This document shows positions 1 to 7,163 of a stretch of DNA of 31,874 bases, piece after piece. Below the pieces are notes generated by a model that was not told where the DNA came from, ran no database searches, and worked only from the letters and a program-made list of their open reading frames with translations. Within the stretch, counting starts at the first letter, position 1; each line of letters begins with the position of its first letter. The DNA comes from an uncultured Collinsella sp. (GTDB lineage Bacteria; Actinomycetota; Coriobacteriia; Coriobacteriales; Coriobacteriaceae), in contig CAAFUK010000058.1 of assembly GCA_900766165.1 (NCBI GenBank), positions 1 through 31,874 on the forward strand. Reading direction: 5' to 3'. Position numbers and translations under genes: made by a program.

Positions 1-34
1 GGGGAGACGGCGAGTTAGCCGGCAGGTCGGCATG

Positions 35-259
35 TCAATCCTGGTCTAACAGAGCCTTTTCTTTTGCGGCGGCCGCGTCTTCTGTCTGCGGGGCGCCCGA
101 ATTGCCGTTGGCGGCGCTCGCCTGCGAAACGGCCGCACCGGTGGGGGAACTGGTTTCTGCCGCGATCGCCGTTGCGGGGGCGATTCCCGCGACAAGTGCC
201 GCGGAAAGGGCGATGCCCACAGTTGCTCGTCTTGCTCTTCTTGCGAGAATGTCGTTCAT
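35..259 (-). CDS. Short secreted peptide, function unknown
   Basis: This 74-residue product starts with a basic stretch (RRARRAT) and a hydrophobic, alanine-rich core. It has an apparent signal peptidase I site near residues 30-34 (TAIAA followed by ETSS). The remaining ~40 residues are low-complexity Ala/Ser/Gln/Glu with no recognisable domain. A GAGGTG Shine-Dalgarno lies a few bases before the ATG, which supports translation. The mature part is very short, so this may be a small secreted peptide. It may instead be the N-terminus of a larger exported protein cut short by a nonsense or frameshift mutation. The gene ends 35 bases from the window edge, so the downstream sequence that would decide this is not visible. 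It is divergent from the ABC exporter genes. Confidence 0.5.
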   Translation of the reverse strand: MNDILARRARRATVGIALSAALVAGIAPATAIAAETSSPTGAAVSQASAANGNSGAPQTEDAAAAKEKALLDQD

Positions 260-469
260 CTCGGCACCTCATTTCAAGGGTCGGCGACTAACTTGGTAGC
301 ACTAATGTAAATATACCATGCTAGTTGACCCGACACTGGCTGGGTGTGCGCGTATACCCCTCTGAAAACTGAATCCCGTTAGAAATGACGAGTTGTTTAC
401 GCTTCTTTTGGGGTGGCGGTACTATCATGGTTCGAATTGAATGTGGATGATGATAGGGAGCGCCTATAC
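260..469. promoter_or_regulatory. Divergent intergenic region with a candidate promoter for the ABC exporter operon
   Basis: This AT-richer spacer separates the secreted peptide gene (-) from the ABC operon (+). A plausible -35 TTTACG (396-401) lies 18 bp before a -10-like TACTAT (420-425). That would give a leader of about 38 nt before the ATG at 470 and would exclude the earlier in-frame GTG at 413. A weak dyad, TAGCA at 297-301 and TGCTA at 319-323, flanks an AT-rich centre and could be an operator. No regulator gene is adjacent in the window. Confidence 0.35.
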
Positions 470-2314
470 ATGATTGAGCTGCTCAGGCGTTTTGGTGGCA
501 AGTTTCGCCGCTATATGGTGATTGGCCCTGCGTGCAAGCTGATCGAAGTGATCTTTGACCTGCTTACACCGCTCGTGATTGCCCAGATGATCGATAAGGG
601 TATTGGCGCGCACGACGTGAGTGCCGTCGTCCACTACGGTATGGTGCTCGCCGCCATGGCCGTGATCGGCATCTCATTTACGCTCGTCTGCCAAAAGATG
701 GCGGCGCTGACCTCGCAGGGCATGGGTACCGATATCCGCGGCGCGCTCTACGAGCACATCAACAAGCTGAGCTATGCCGAACTCGACCGCTTTGGCACGC
801 CGTCGCTTATCACCCGCATCACCAACGACGTCAACCAGGTGCAGCTTGCCGTGGCGCTGGGCGTGCGCATGCTCATCCGCTGGCCCTTCTTGGCGGTGGG
901 CTCTATGTGCGCGGCCCTTGCCATCGACCTTAAGCTCGGCATGATCTTCTTGATCTGCACGCCCGCCATTGGCCTGGTGTTTTGGTTTGTCATGGCGCAC
1001 TGCATTCCCTACTACAAGCAGCTGCAGGCAAAGCTCGACCGCATCGCGCTTATCTGCCGCGAAGGTCTTTCGGGCGCCCGCGTGGTTCGCGCCTTTGTAC
1101 GCGAGGACCACGAGTGCGAGCGTTTTGCCCAGGCCGCCGACGATCAGGCCAATACTGCCATCGCGGTGGGCAAGCTCTCGTCAATCCTTAACCCCGTAAC
1201 GTTTTTGGTGATGAACCTGGGCGTGTGCGCCATCCTGTGGGTGGGCGGCATCCAGGTCAACGTGGGTGAGCTTACGCAGGGCCAGGTCATGGCGTTTGTG
1301 AACTACATGACGCAGACCCTGACCTCCATCGTGTACGTCGCCAACCTGGTCGTGGTCTTTACCAAGGCGAGCGCGAGTGCTTCGCGTATCAACGAGGTGC
1401 TCAACTGCGAGCCGAGCATCACCGACGAGGGCAATCAGTCGGTCGCGCTGCCCAAGCCGGGCAATGTCGCTCCAGTTCCTGCGCTGAGCTTGAGCCATGC
1501 GAGCTTCTCCTTTGGCGCCCGCGCTGCCAACGCCGTCAACGATGTGACCCTGGAGCTCCCGCTGGGCAAGACGCTCGGCATTATTGGCGGTACGGGCAGT
1601 GGTAAGTCCACGCTCGTCTCGCTCATCCCGCGCCTGTACGATGCGGGCACCGGCAGCGTGAGCGTGATGGGCGCCGACGTGCGCACCTGGCCGCTCGACC
1701 AGCTGCGCCGTGTGGTCGCGACCGTTCCGCAGCGCGCGTCGCTGGTGAGCGGCACCATCCGCAGCAACCTGACCTGGCGCGACGAGGCTGCGACCGACGA
1801 GGATCTCTGGGCGGCGCTCGACATGGCGCAGGCGAGCGAGTTCGTGCGCAACAAGCCGCAGGGGCTCGATGCCCCGGTCGAGGCGGGCGGTAAGAACTTC
1901 AGCGGTGGCCAACGCCAGCGCTTGACCATCGCGCGCGCCCTGGTGGGCTCGCCACAGGTCCTGATCATGGACGACTCCGCCTCGGCGCTCGACTTTAAGA
2001 CCGACGCGGCGCTTCGCCGTGCCATTCGCGAGCGCAGCATGCGCGGTGCCGCCGAGGGCGGGCTGCCGCTCACGACGGTTATTGTGAGCCAGCGCGTCTC
2101 GACCGTGCGCGACGCCGATATGATCTGCGTACTCGACCACGGCTCGGTTGCGGGCCTGGGCACGCATGACGAGCTGTATGCAAGCTGCCAGCTCTATCGC
2201 GAGATTTGCCAGTCGCAGCTTCGCCGCGAGGAACTCGAGGGCCAGCAGGGGAGTGCGGCGCCCGCGTCCGCCCCAACCGTCCCCGCATCCGCCTGCGCAA
2301 AGGAGGGCTGCTAG
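470..2314 (+). CDS. ABC exporter half-transporter with degenerate ATP site (heterodimer subunit 1)
   Basis: The 614-residue protein has an N-terminal six-helix ABC exporter membrane domain (about residues 1-310) and a C-terminal nucleotide-binding domain. Walker A is GGTGSGKST with K379, the Q-loop Gln is about 421, and the signature FSGGQ is at about 477-481. Two catalytic positions are non-canonical. The Glu after the Walker B Asp is Asp (about 502, in MDDSASALD), and the switch-loop His is Gln (about 541, in SQRVST). This matches the degenerate subunit of heterodimeric exporters such as TM287/288, LmrCD and BmrCD. I chose the ATG at 470 because GGGAG lies 9 nt upstream; an in-frame GTG at 413 lacks a well-spaced site. 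The stop codon abuts the ATG of the next gene, whose AAGGAGGG site lies inside this gene's end, so the two are translationally coupled. The substrate cannot be read from sequence; a drug or lipid is typical. Confidence 0.93.
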   Translation: MIELLRRFGGKFRRYMVIGPACKLIEVIFDLLTPLVIAQMIDKGIGAHDVSAVVHYGMVLAAMAVIGISFTLVCQKMAALTSQGMGTDIRGALYEHINKLSYAELDRFGTPSLITRITNDVNQVQLAVALGVRMLIRWPFLAVGSMCAALAIDLKLGMIFLICTPAIGLVFWFVMAHCIPYYKQLQAKLDRIALICREGLSGARVVRAFVREDHECERFAQAADDQANTAIAVGKLSSILNPVTFLVMNLGVCAILWVGGIQVNVGELTQGQVMAFVNYMTQTLTSIVYVANLVVVFTKASASASRINEVLNCEPSITDEGNQSVALPKPGNVAPVPALSLSHASFSFGARAANAVNDVTLELPLGKTLGIIGGTGSGKSTLVSLIPRLYDAGTGSVSVMGADVRTWPLDQLRRVVATVPQRASLVSGTIRSNLTWRDEAATDEDLWAALDMAQASEFVRNKPQGLDAPVEAGGKNFSGGQRQRLTIARALVGSPQVLIMDDSASALDFKTDAALRRAIRERSMRGAAEGGLPLTTVIVSQRVSTVRDADMICVLDHGSVAGLGTHDELYASCQLYREICQSQLRREELEGQQGSAAPASAPTVPASACAKEGC

Positions 2315-4174
2315 ATGAATCCGTATACTTCTTCCGGTTCGGTCGCCACGATGACGGCCAACGTGTCCGGTAACGATAACCTCAACGACCTGGGCGACGG
2401 TCCGCGCCAGCCCGGCGATCCCGAGCGCTATCCCGTGGGTGCGGTGACCCGCCGCCTGCTGGGCTATGTTCGCCCGCACCGCATTTCGTTTGTAGCGTCG
2501 TTTGTGAGTGCCGCCATCTCCGTGATTCTGCAGCTCTACACGCCCATCCTCATTGGCGAGGGCATCGACCTTATCGTCGCCGCCGGGCAGGTGGACTTCG
2601 ATGCGCTGCTGCCGCTCGTTACCAAGCTCGCGATTGTCGTCGTAGGTGCTGCGGCCTTCCAGTGGCTGCAGGGCTATTGCGTCAACCGCCTGTCCTACGA
2701 AACGGTGCGCGACATGCGCGTGGAGGCGAGCGATAAGCTCAGCCGCATGCCGCTCAGCTTTATCGACAGCCATGCCCACGGCGACCTTATGAGCCGCGTG
2801 GTCAACGACGTCGACCAGGTGGGCGACGGTCTGCTGCAGGGCTTCACGCAGCTCTTCACCGGTGTTATTACCATCGTTGGCACGCTCGCGTTTATGCTTT
2901 CCATCAACCTGACCATGACGCTCGTGGTGGTGCTCGTCACGCCGCTCTCCATCTTTGCGGCCAGCGCCATCGCCAAGCTTTCCAACAAAAGCTTTACGGC
3001 GCAGCAGCGTATTCAGGGTCAGCTTGGCGGCCATATCGAGGAGTACGTGGGCGAGCAGAAGCTTGTCGACGCCTTTGCCTATGGCTCGAACGCTCAGCAA
3101 CGCTTCGATGCCCTCAATGCCGAGCTCTACACCGCGGGCGAGCGCGCGCAGTTTATGGGTTCGCTCTCCAACCCCGGTACGCGTTTTATCAATAACATCA
3201 TCTATGCCGTGGTCGCTGTGATCGGCTGCGTGGGCGTTATCACGGGCGTGCCCGCGGCGCTTACGGTGGGCGGCGTTCAGATCTTTCTATCCTATGCCAA
3301 CCAGTACACCAAGCCGTTTAACGAGGTCACCAACGTCATTACGCAGATCCAGACGGCGTATGCCTCGGCGCGCCGCATGTTTGCACTGCTTGACGCGCGC
3401 GAGCAGGAACCCGATGCGCCGGATGCCGTGGAACTTGCCGCCCCGAAGGGCGAGGTTTCGTTTGAGCATGTGGACTTTAGCTATGTGCCCGACCGCAAAC
3501 TGCTGCAGGACATCTGCATCGAGGCCAAGCCCGGCATGCGCTTTGCCCTGGTCGGCCCCACGGGCTGTGGCAAGACAACGCTCATCAACTTGCTGCTGCG
3601 GTTTTACGATATCGATGCCGGACGCATCATGGTCGATGGCCGGTCTTCGCGTGACTACACGCGCGCAAGCCTGCGCCGTGCCTTTGGCATGGTGCTGCAG
3701 GACACTTGGCTGTTCGAGGGCACGGTGGCGGAAAACATCGCCTACGGCTGTCCTGACGCCACGCGCGAGCAGGTTATCGAAGCTGCCAAGCGCGCGCATG
3801 CGCACAAGTTTATCGTGCAGCTGCCAGGCGGCTACGATACGGTCATCGGCGAGGACGGCGGCACGTTTAGCCAGGGTCAAAAACAGCTGCTGTGCATCGC
3901 TCGCGTCATGCTCACCGACCCGGCTATCTTGCTGCTGGACGAGGCGACCTCGAGCATCGATACCCGCACCGAGCTGCAGGTGCAGGCGGCATTTGACGAG
4001 CTCATGGCCGGTCGCACAAGCTTTGTCGTGGCGCATCGCCTGTCGACGATCCGAAACGCCGACTGCATCCTAGTGATGCGCGACGGTGAGATTATCGAGC
4101 GTGGCACGCACGACGAGCTGCTAGCGGCAGGCGGCTTCTACGCCGAACTCTACCGCAGCCAATTCGCCCAGTGA
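2315..4174 (+). CDS. ABC exporter half-transporter with catalytic Walker B (heterodimer subunit 2)
   Basis: This 619-residue half-transporter has a ~45-residue polar N-terminal extension, a six-helix membrane domain (about 46-345) and a nucleotide-binding domain. Walker A is GPTGCGKTT (K420), Walker B is LLLDEATSSID with catalytic E543, and the switch His is 574 (AHRLST). Its signature motif is altered to FSQGQ (518-522). In the head-to-tail dimer, this FSQGQ would face the degenerate Walker B of the upstream partner. The partner's normal FSGGQ would face this subunit's intact Walker motifs. The pair therefore has one consensus and one degenerate ATP site. It starts directly after the partner's stop codon. 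It ends 27 bp from a convergent DUF4143 gene with no clear terminator between them. Confidence 0.93.
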   Translation: MNPYTSSGSVATMTANVSGNDNLNDLGDGPRQPGDPERYPVGAVTRRLLGYVRPHRISFVASFVSAAISVILQLYTPILIGEGIDLIVAAGQVDFDALLPLVTKLAIVVVGAAAFQWLQGYCVNRLSYETVRDMRVEASDKLSRMPLSFIDSHAHGDLMSRVVNDVDQVGDGLLQGFTQLFTGVITIVGTLAFMLSINLTMTLVVVLVTPLSIFAASAIAKLSNKSFTAQQRIQGQLGGHIEEYVGEQKLVDAFAYGSNAQQRFDALNAELYTAGERAQFMGSLSNPGTRFINNIIYAVVAVIGCVGVITGVPAALTVGGVQIFLSYANQYTKPFNEVTNVITQIQTAYASARRMFALLDAREQEPDAPDAVELAAPKGEVSFEHVDFSYVPDRKLLQDICIEAKPGMRFALVGPTGCGKTTLINLLLRFYDIDAGRIMVDGRSSRDYTRASLRRAFGMVLQDTWLFEGTVAENIAYGCPDATREQVIEAAKRAHAHKFIVQLPGGYDTVIGEDGGTFSQGQKQLLCIARVMLTDPAILLLDEATSSIDTRTELQVQAAFDELMAGRTSFVVAHRLSTIRNADCILVMRDGEIIERGTHDELLAAGGFYAELYRSQFAQ

Positions 4175-4201
4175 GCAAGACGCGGGACATGTAACGCAGC
4201 G

Positions 4202-5467
4202 CTAGGGCGCGAGCGTGTCAACGGGGGCAACGATGATGCCCGCGGGCGTTGTGTGGACCGGCATGCCGAACCCGATGACGATGAGTTTGGCCGCGGGAGG
4301 CCTCTCGCCGCGTTCGACCAGCTTGCGCTCGAGTCGAAGCAGGTTTGCAGACGCCTCGGGGATCTGCGGGCTTCCGAGTTTTACTTCCACGGCAATCCAA
4401 GTTCCATCGCGCCTGTGTATAACGGCATCGACCTCGAGATCGTCGGCGTCGTGGTAGTGGGACACCGATGAGTCATTTGCGGCGGCATAGACCTTAAGGT
4501 CGTGCAGGACGAGGGATTCGAAGAGCAGCCCCAGTGTCTTCGGGTCGGATGCCAATGACTCCGGATTTGCTCCGAGCAGCGCAACGGCAAGCGAAGGGTC
4601 GGCGAGGTGCCTTTTCGCACTTTGCCGCAGCTTTACCGGCGACCTGAGCGCCGGATGCCAAGCCGGGATATCGTCGATGATGTGTATCCTGCGCAAGGCA
4701 TCCGTATAGCGCCTCAGCGTACTTCTCGATACATCACCGCCGAGGTCTTTCTCAAGAGACTTTTCGCCGGCAAGAGTGGATTCGTTGCGCGCAAGCGAAG
4801 ACAGAAGAGCCCTGACTTTCTCCGGGTCACGCTTCACGCCGTCAACCTTCGAAACGTCCGATTCGCAGACGCCATCGATGTAGGCAGCGGATATTCGCAT
4901 TGCATCGGCAGTCGTCTTGCCAACCGCCTGAGGCCAACCTCCACGACATAGTAAATCGGCGATGCCGGCGATGCCGTTAATGGATCCAAGTGCCGCTTTG
5001 ATGGCGCATCCGTTAAGCAGTGATTCGAGCGAGACCGCCCTTGTGGAAACTCCGAGTTCGGCCAGAGTCATTGTTTCCATGCGCAAGCGTGATATGCGCC
5101 CGATGCCGCTGTGCATCGGTTGGTCGGCATCATTTGGCGTTGCTGACCCCGTAAGCAAAAACTGCCCTGGCTCACCAGCCCTACGATCGCATTCAAAACG
5201 TATTGCGTCCCACAATTTCGGCTCTTCCTGCCACTCATCGATGAGTCTCGGTGTTGCGCCGACTATCGCTTGAGCCGGGTCGATCTTGGCAAGCTGCAAC
5301 GCGGCAAAGTCTCCGGCTGGGTCGGAGAGAGACAGCGATGATTCGGCGAATTGCTGGGCCGTAGTCGTCTTTCCGCACCACTTCGGTCCCTGAATGAGCA
5401 CGGCGCCAAAAATGCCAAGATCGCGTTCGATTGAGCGATCGATGCATCTATCCATATATCCATTCAT
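4202..5467 (-). CDS. AAA-family ATPase with DUF4143 C-terminal domain
   Basis: The 421-residue protein has an N-terminal P-loop ATPase (AAA_14 type): Walker A GPKWCGKTT (about 27-35), a Walker B-like RLIDEWQ (about 75-81) and a sensor-like LLTGSAT. The C-terminal half carries the DUF4143 region with a PD-(D/E)XK-like end (VDAVIHRRDGTWIAVEVKLG), a nuclease-like fold pattern seen in this family. The biological role of these very common ATPases is not established; an ATP-dependent nucleic-acid or defence/toxin-like role is inference only. I chose the ATG at 5467 because GGGGAG lies 4 nt upstream; 15 nt further upstream there is an in-frame alternative (5482). The gene is convergent with the ABC operon. 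It is preceded by an AT-rich tandem array of 23-bp repeats starting about 54 bp upstream, which is a probable regulatory or self-recognition region. Confidence 0.85.
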   Translation of the reverse strand: MNGYMDRCIDRSIERDLGIFGAVLIQGPKWCGKTTTAQQFAESSLSLSDPAGDFAALQLAKIDPAQAIVGATPRLIDEWQEEPKLWDAIRFECDRRAGEPGQFLLTGSATPNDADQPMHSGIGRISRLRMETMTLAELGVSTRAVSLESLLNGCAIKAALGSINGIAGIADLLCRGGWPQAVGKTTADAMRISAAYIDGVCESDVSKVDGVKRDPEKVRALLSSLARNESTLAGEKSLEKDLGGDVSRSTLRRYTDALRRIHIIDDIPAWHPALRSPVKLRQSAKRHLADPSLAVALLGANPESLASDPKTLGLLFESLVLHDLKVYAAANDSSVSHYHDADDLEVDAVIHRRDGTWIAVEVKLGSPQIPEASANLLRLERKLVERGERPPAAKLIVIGFGMPVHTTPAGIIVAPVDTLAP

Positions 5468-5520
5468 AGAACTCCCCGCCAATCATAGAGCCGTCATGTT
5501 ATATAGCATTCTACCAGCGC

Positions 5521-5656
5521 GTGAAACATTTTGACGACAATCTATGACACAATTTGATGATGTCTTGTGAAACAAATTGATGAAATTACGTGACACAATT
5601 TGGCGAAGTTTCGGAAACACTTTTAGGCCATCCGTGAAACACTCTGCGGCGGCATT
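5521..5656. repeat. Tandem 23-bp repeat array (iteron-like) upstream of the DUF4143 ATPase
   Basis: Six imperfect units start at 5521, 5544, 5567, 5590, 5613 and 5634, with spacing 23, 23, 23, 23 and 21. The core resembles GTGAMACAATTTGATGA. Units 2-4 are the best conserved, and unit 6 keeps only GTGAAACA plus a diverged tail. A period of 23 is not a multiple of three, so the array is not a coding repeat. It is much more AT-rich than its surroundings and lies between the divergent ATPase (-) and flavodoxin (+) genes. Confidence 0.75.
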
Positions 5657-5724
5657 AATCCAAGTGCGCGCGGTCTAAAACCCGTCCAAGGATGTCGCCT
5701 GTATCGCCAATCGGCAGAAGGTGG

Positions 5725-5775
5725 TTTACAACTGTGGTTTTAGTACTAAGATATGCTTCTAATAAATTGCATTAG
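5725..5775 (+). promoter_or_regulatory. Candidate promoter of the flavodoxin gene
   Basis: TTTACA (5725-5730) is separated by 16 bp from TAAGAT (5747-5752). A small dyad, CTAAT...ATTAG (about 5759-5775), lies just downstream and could be an operator. The GTG start at 5805 follows about 45 bp after the presumed transcription start. Confidence 0.4.
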
Positions 5776-5804
5776 TGGCTTTAGTTTTGGGGGAAACGAG
5801 CAAC

Positions 5805-6362
5805 GTGACTATGACATGCTCTTTGGTGGTTAACAGCAAGAGCGGTAATACCAGGATGGTTTCGGGCGCGATCAAGCGCGCTCTGCAGGCTGCGGGCGTT
5901 GAGTTTATCCACGCCGCGGCGTTGAGCGACGATGCGGATGCGGATCAAGTTGCGCTCGAGGCGCAGGGTGCCTGCGCAGCCGACACGGTGCTTGTCGGTT
6001 TTTGGTGCGACAAGGGCGCGTGCACGCCTTCAGTCGCAGCGCTGCTCTCCGCCCTGCACGGCAAGCGCGTTTTCCTCTTTGGTACCTGCGGCTTTGGTGC
6101 CGATCAGAGCTATTTTCAGCAGATTATCGACCGCGTGTCGTCCAATTTGGCAGAGGATGCCGAGCTTGTGGGCTGGGCGATGTGCCAGGGCAAGATGGGC
6201 CCCGCGGTCAAGCAGCGCTACGAGGCCATGCTCGAGCAAGATCCCGACAACGCCCGATTTAAGATGCTGCTCGACAACTGGGTTGCCGCAAAGGATCACC
6301 CCACCAAGGAAGATCTGGACAACATGGCTGCAGCCGCCAAAAAGGCCGTGCTGGGGGAGTAG
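5805..6362 (+). CDS. Flavodoxin-family protein
   Basis: The 185-residue protein has a flavodoxin-like fold signature: an initial beta strand followed by SKSGNTRMV, which is the FMN phosphate-binding loop. This is followed by VLVGFWCDKGACTP and VFLFGTCGFGA, which match the 50s and 90s flavin loops of flavodoxins. The family binds FMN and shuttles electrons for an oxidoreductase. The C-terminal ~50 residues are helical and charged. I chose the GTG at 5805 because GGGGGA lies 10 nt upstream; a GTG at 5775 precedes this site, and an ATG at 5811 is also possible. It stands alone on the + strand, and a strong hairpin at 6460-6485 probably ends its transcript. The redox partner cannot be identified from context. 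Confidence 0.8.
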   Translation: MTMTCSLVVNSKSGNTRMVSGAIKRALQAAGVEFIHAAALSDDADADQVALEAQGACAADTVLVGFWCDKGACTPSVAALLSALHGKRVFLFGTCGFGADQSYFQQIIDRVSSNLAEDAELVGWAMCQGKMGPAVKQRYEAMLEQDPDNARFKMLLDNWVAAKDHPTKEDLDNMAAAAKKAVLGE

Positions 6363-6400
6363 CTCCCATCGCTGACGGCGGTCGGTCCATCTTTCTAAAT

Positions 6401-6485
6401 GAAACGTCCTCCCGGGCGTCGGGGCACGAAGTTCCCTGCTCTACAGTCTTGCGCAAGACGAAGGCCACATTAAGTGGCCTTCTTT
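6401..6485 (+). repeat. Left boundary element of the surface-protein block (inverted copy at 11702-11786)
   Basis: This 85-bp segment runs from GAAACGTC to GTGGCCTTCTTT. Its reverse complement is found, about 80% identical, at 11702-11786. Shared blocks include GTTCCCTGCTC, TGCGCAAGACGAAGGCCAC and GTGGCCTTCTTT. In both copies the element lies just downstream of an outward gene pointing inward (flavodoxin here, LtaS-like there). On its other side lies a 62-bp palindrome array. Confidence 0.75.
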
Positions 6486-6533
6486 GCGTGCGGAACTCGC
6501 GATGAACTTCGTGCCCCGCCGTCCGGGAGGACG
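6405..6533. repeat. Long 30-bp inverted repeat with nested hairpins
   Basis: Arms at 6405-6434 and 6504-6533 pair over 30 bp with two mismatches (arm cores CGTCCTCCCGGG and CCGGGAGGACG). The 69-nt interior contains the palindrome GTCTTGCGCAAGAC and the 9-bp hairpin GAAGGCCAC/GTGGCCTTC. The right boundary element at 11702-11786 lacks the second arm. Confidence 0.8.
6460..6485 (+). terminator. Rho-independent-type terminator after the flavodoxin gene
   Basis: A perfect 9-bp stem, GAAGGCCAC and GTGGCCTTC, has a 5-nt loop and is followed by a short TTT run. It lies about 100 bp after the flavodoxin stop, inside the left boundary element. Confidence 0.6.
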
Positions 6534-6569
6534 CCTCTTTATTGATGGGAGGCCTGATAGGTCGATGGT

Positions 6570-7045
6570 TCCGTGCCCGGATGCGTCCAAAGTGGGACGG
6601 GCTTTCCGGATGGGCAGGCTTTTGAAAAATGCGTCCCGGAATTTGCCTTTGGAATGGGACGTAGTTTCCCGTTGAGGTGCTTTGCGGAAAGTGCATCCCA
6701 CTCTGGGCGGTCGAAGTGGGACACACTTTCCCAAAGGCGCTCCAACGGGAAATTGCGTCCCATTATTCGGTCAAGAAACGGGATGCATTTTCCCAATGAG
6801 AGCAAAACCGGAAAATGCATCCCACAATCAGCCCTCAAAGTGGGACGCCGTTTCCCAATGAGGCTCAAGCGGAAAATGCATCCCGGAATTTGCGCTCAAA
6901 GTGGGATGTGGTTTCCGGTTGAGGGTCTAAGGGGAAAGTGCGTCCCAGAATCGACGCTTGAAATGGGATGCAGTTTCCCGACGAGGCACTCGACGGAAAA
7001 TACATCCCAGAAATGGCCTTTGAGCTGGGATAAGATTTCCGCGGC
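6570..7045. repeat. Left array of a 62-bp palindromic unit (8 units)
   Basis: The GGGA start of each unit falls at 6594, 6656, 6718, 6780, 6842, 6903, 6965 and 7027, so the period is 62 bp (once 61). A unit is a half-site such as GGGACGCCGTTTCCC, a ~13-nt segment (often AATGAGGCTCAAG), the inverted half-site CGGAAAATGCATCCC, and an ~18-nt segment (like GAATTTGCGCTCAAAGT). Successive half-sites alternate in orientation, so the DNA or RNA could form a hairpin every ~31 nt in either register. Inter-site segments are themselves conserved, unlike CRISPR spacers. The array has no credible gene of its own and ends about 120 bp before the surface-protein start. Confidence 0.9.
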
Positions 7046-7058
7046 ATCTCGGATTCTC

Positions 7059-7131
7059 AAAAATGAGACACGCCGTTGGCGAAAATGAGACACGTGATAT
7101 CGGGCATCGGACGTATCATTTGCAAAAATGA
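7059..7131. promoter_or_regulatory. Three AAAATGAGACACG-like direct repeats before the surface-protein gene
   Basis: Copies of AAAATGAG(A/T)CA(C/A)(G/C) have their ATG at 7063, 7085 and 7128, with spacing 22 and 43 (about 2 x 22). The first is part of the small dyad TCTCAAAAATGAGA. They lie between the palindrome array and the Shine-Dalgarno of the surface protein, where the promoter and operator are expected. The helical-phase spacing suggests a protein-binding array; this is inference. Confidence 0.5.
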
Positions 7132-7163
7132 GTCAACTCCACTCGAATAAAGCGAGGTCCCTC

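Noticed and set aside
413..469. Upstream GTG start for the first ABC gene
   Set aside because: It has no properly spaced ribosome site and would lie upstream of the likely -10; the ATG at 470 has GGGAG 9 nt before it.
1181..3100. 639-residue reading frame opposite the two ABC genes
   Set aside because: It is a high-GC shadow of two well-supported genes, rich in His/Arg/Ala with no domain.
6570..7045. CRISPR array
   Set aside because: The intervals between the repeated half-sites are conserved from unit to unit, half-sites alternate in orientation, and no cas gene is nearby.
6573..7088. A 171-residue reading frame across the left array, and similar frames on both strands and in the right array
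   Set aside because: The 62-bp period is not a multiple of three, so the frame shifts every unit. The palindromic, stop-poor repeats give Gly/Pro/Lys-rich frames in several registers without a ribosome site.
7128..7163. Upstream ATG start for the surface protein
   Set aside because: It is part of a repeated AAAATGAG motif and lacks a ribosome site; the ATG at 7164 gives a normal signal peptide start.
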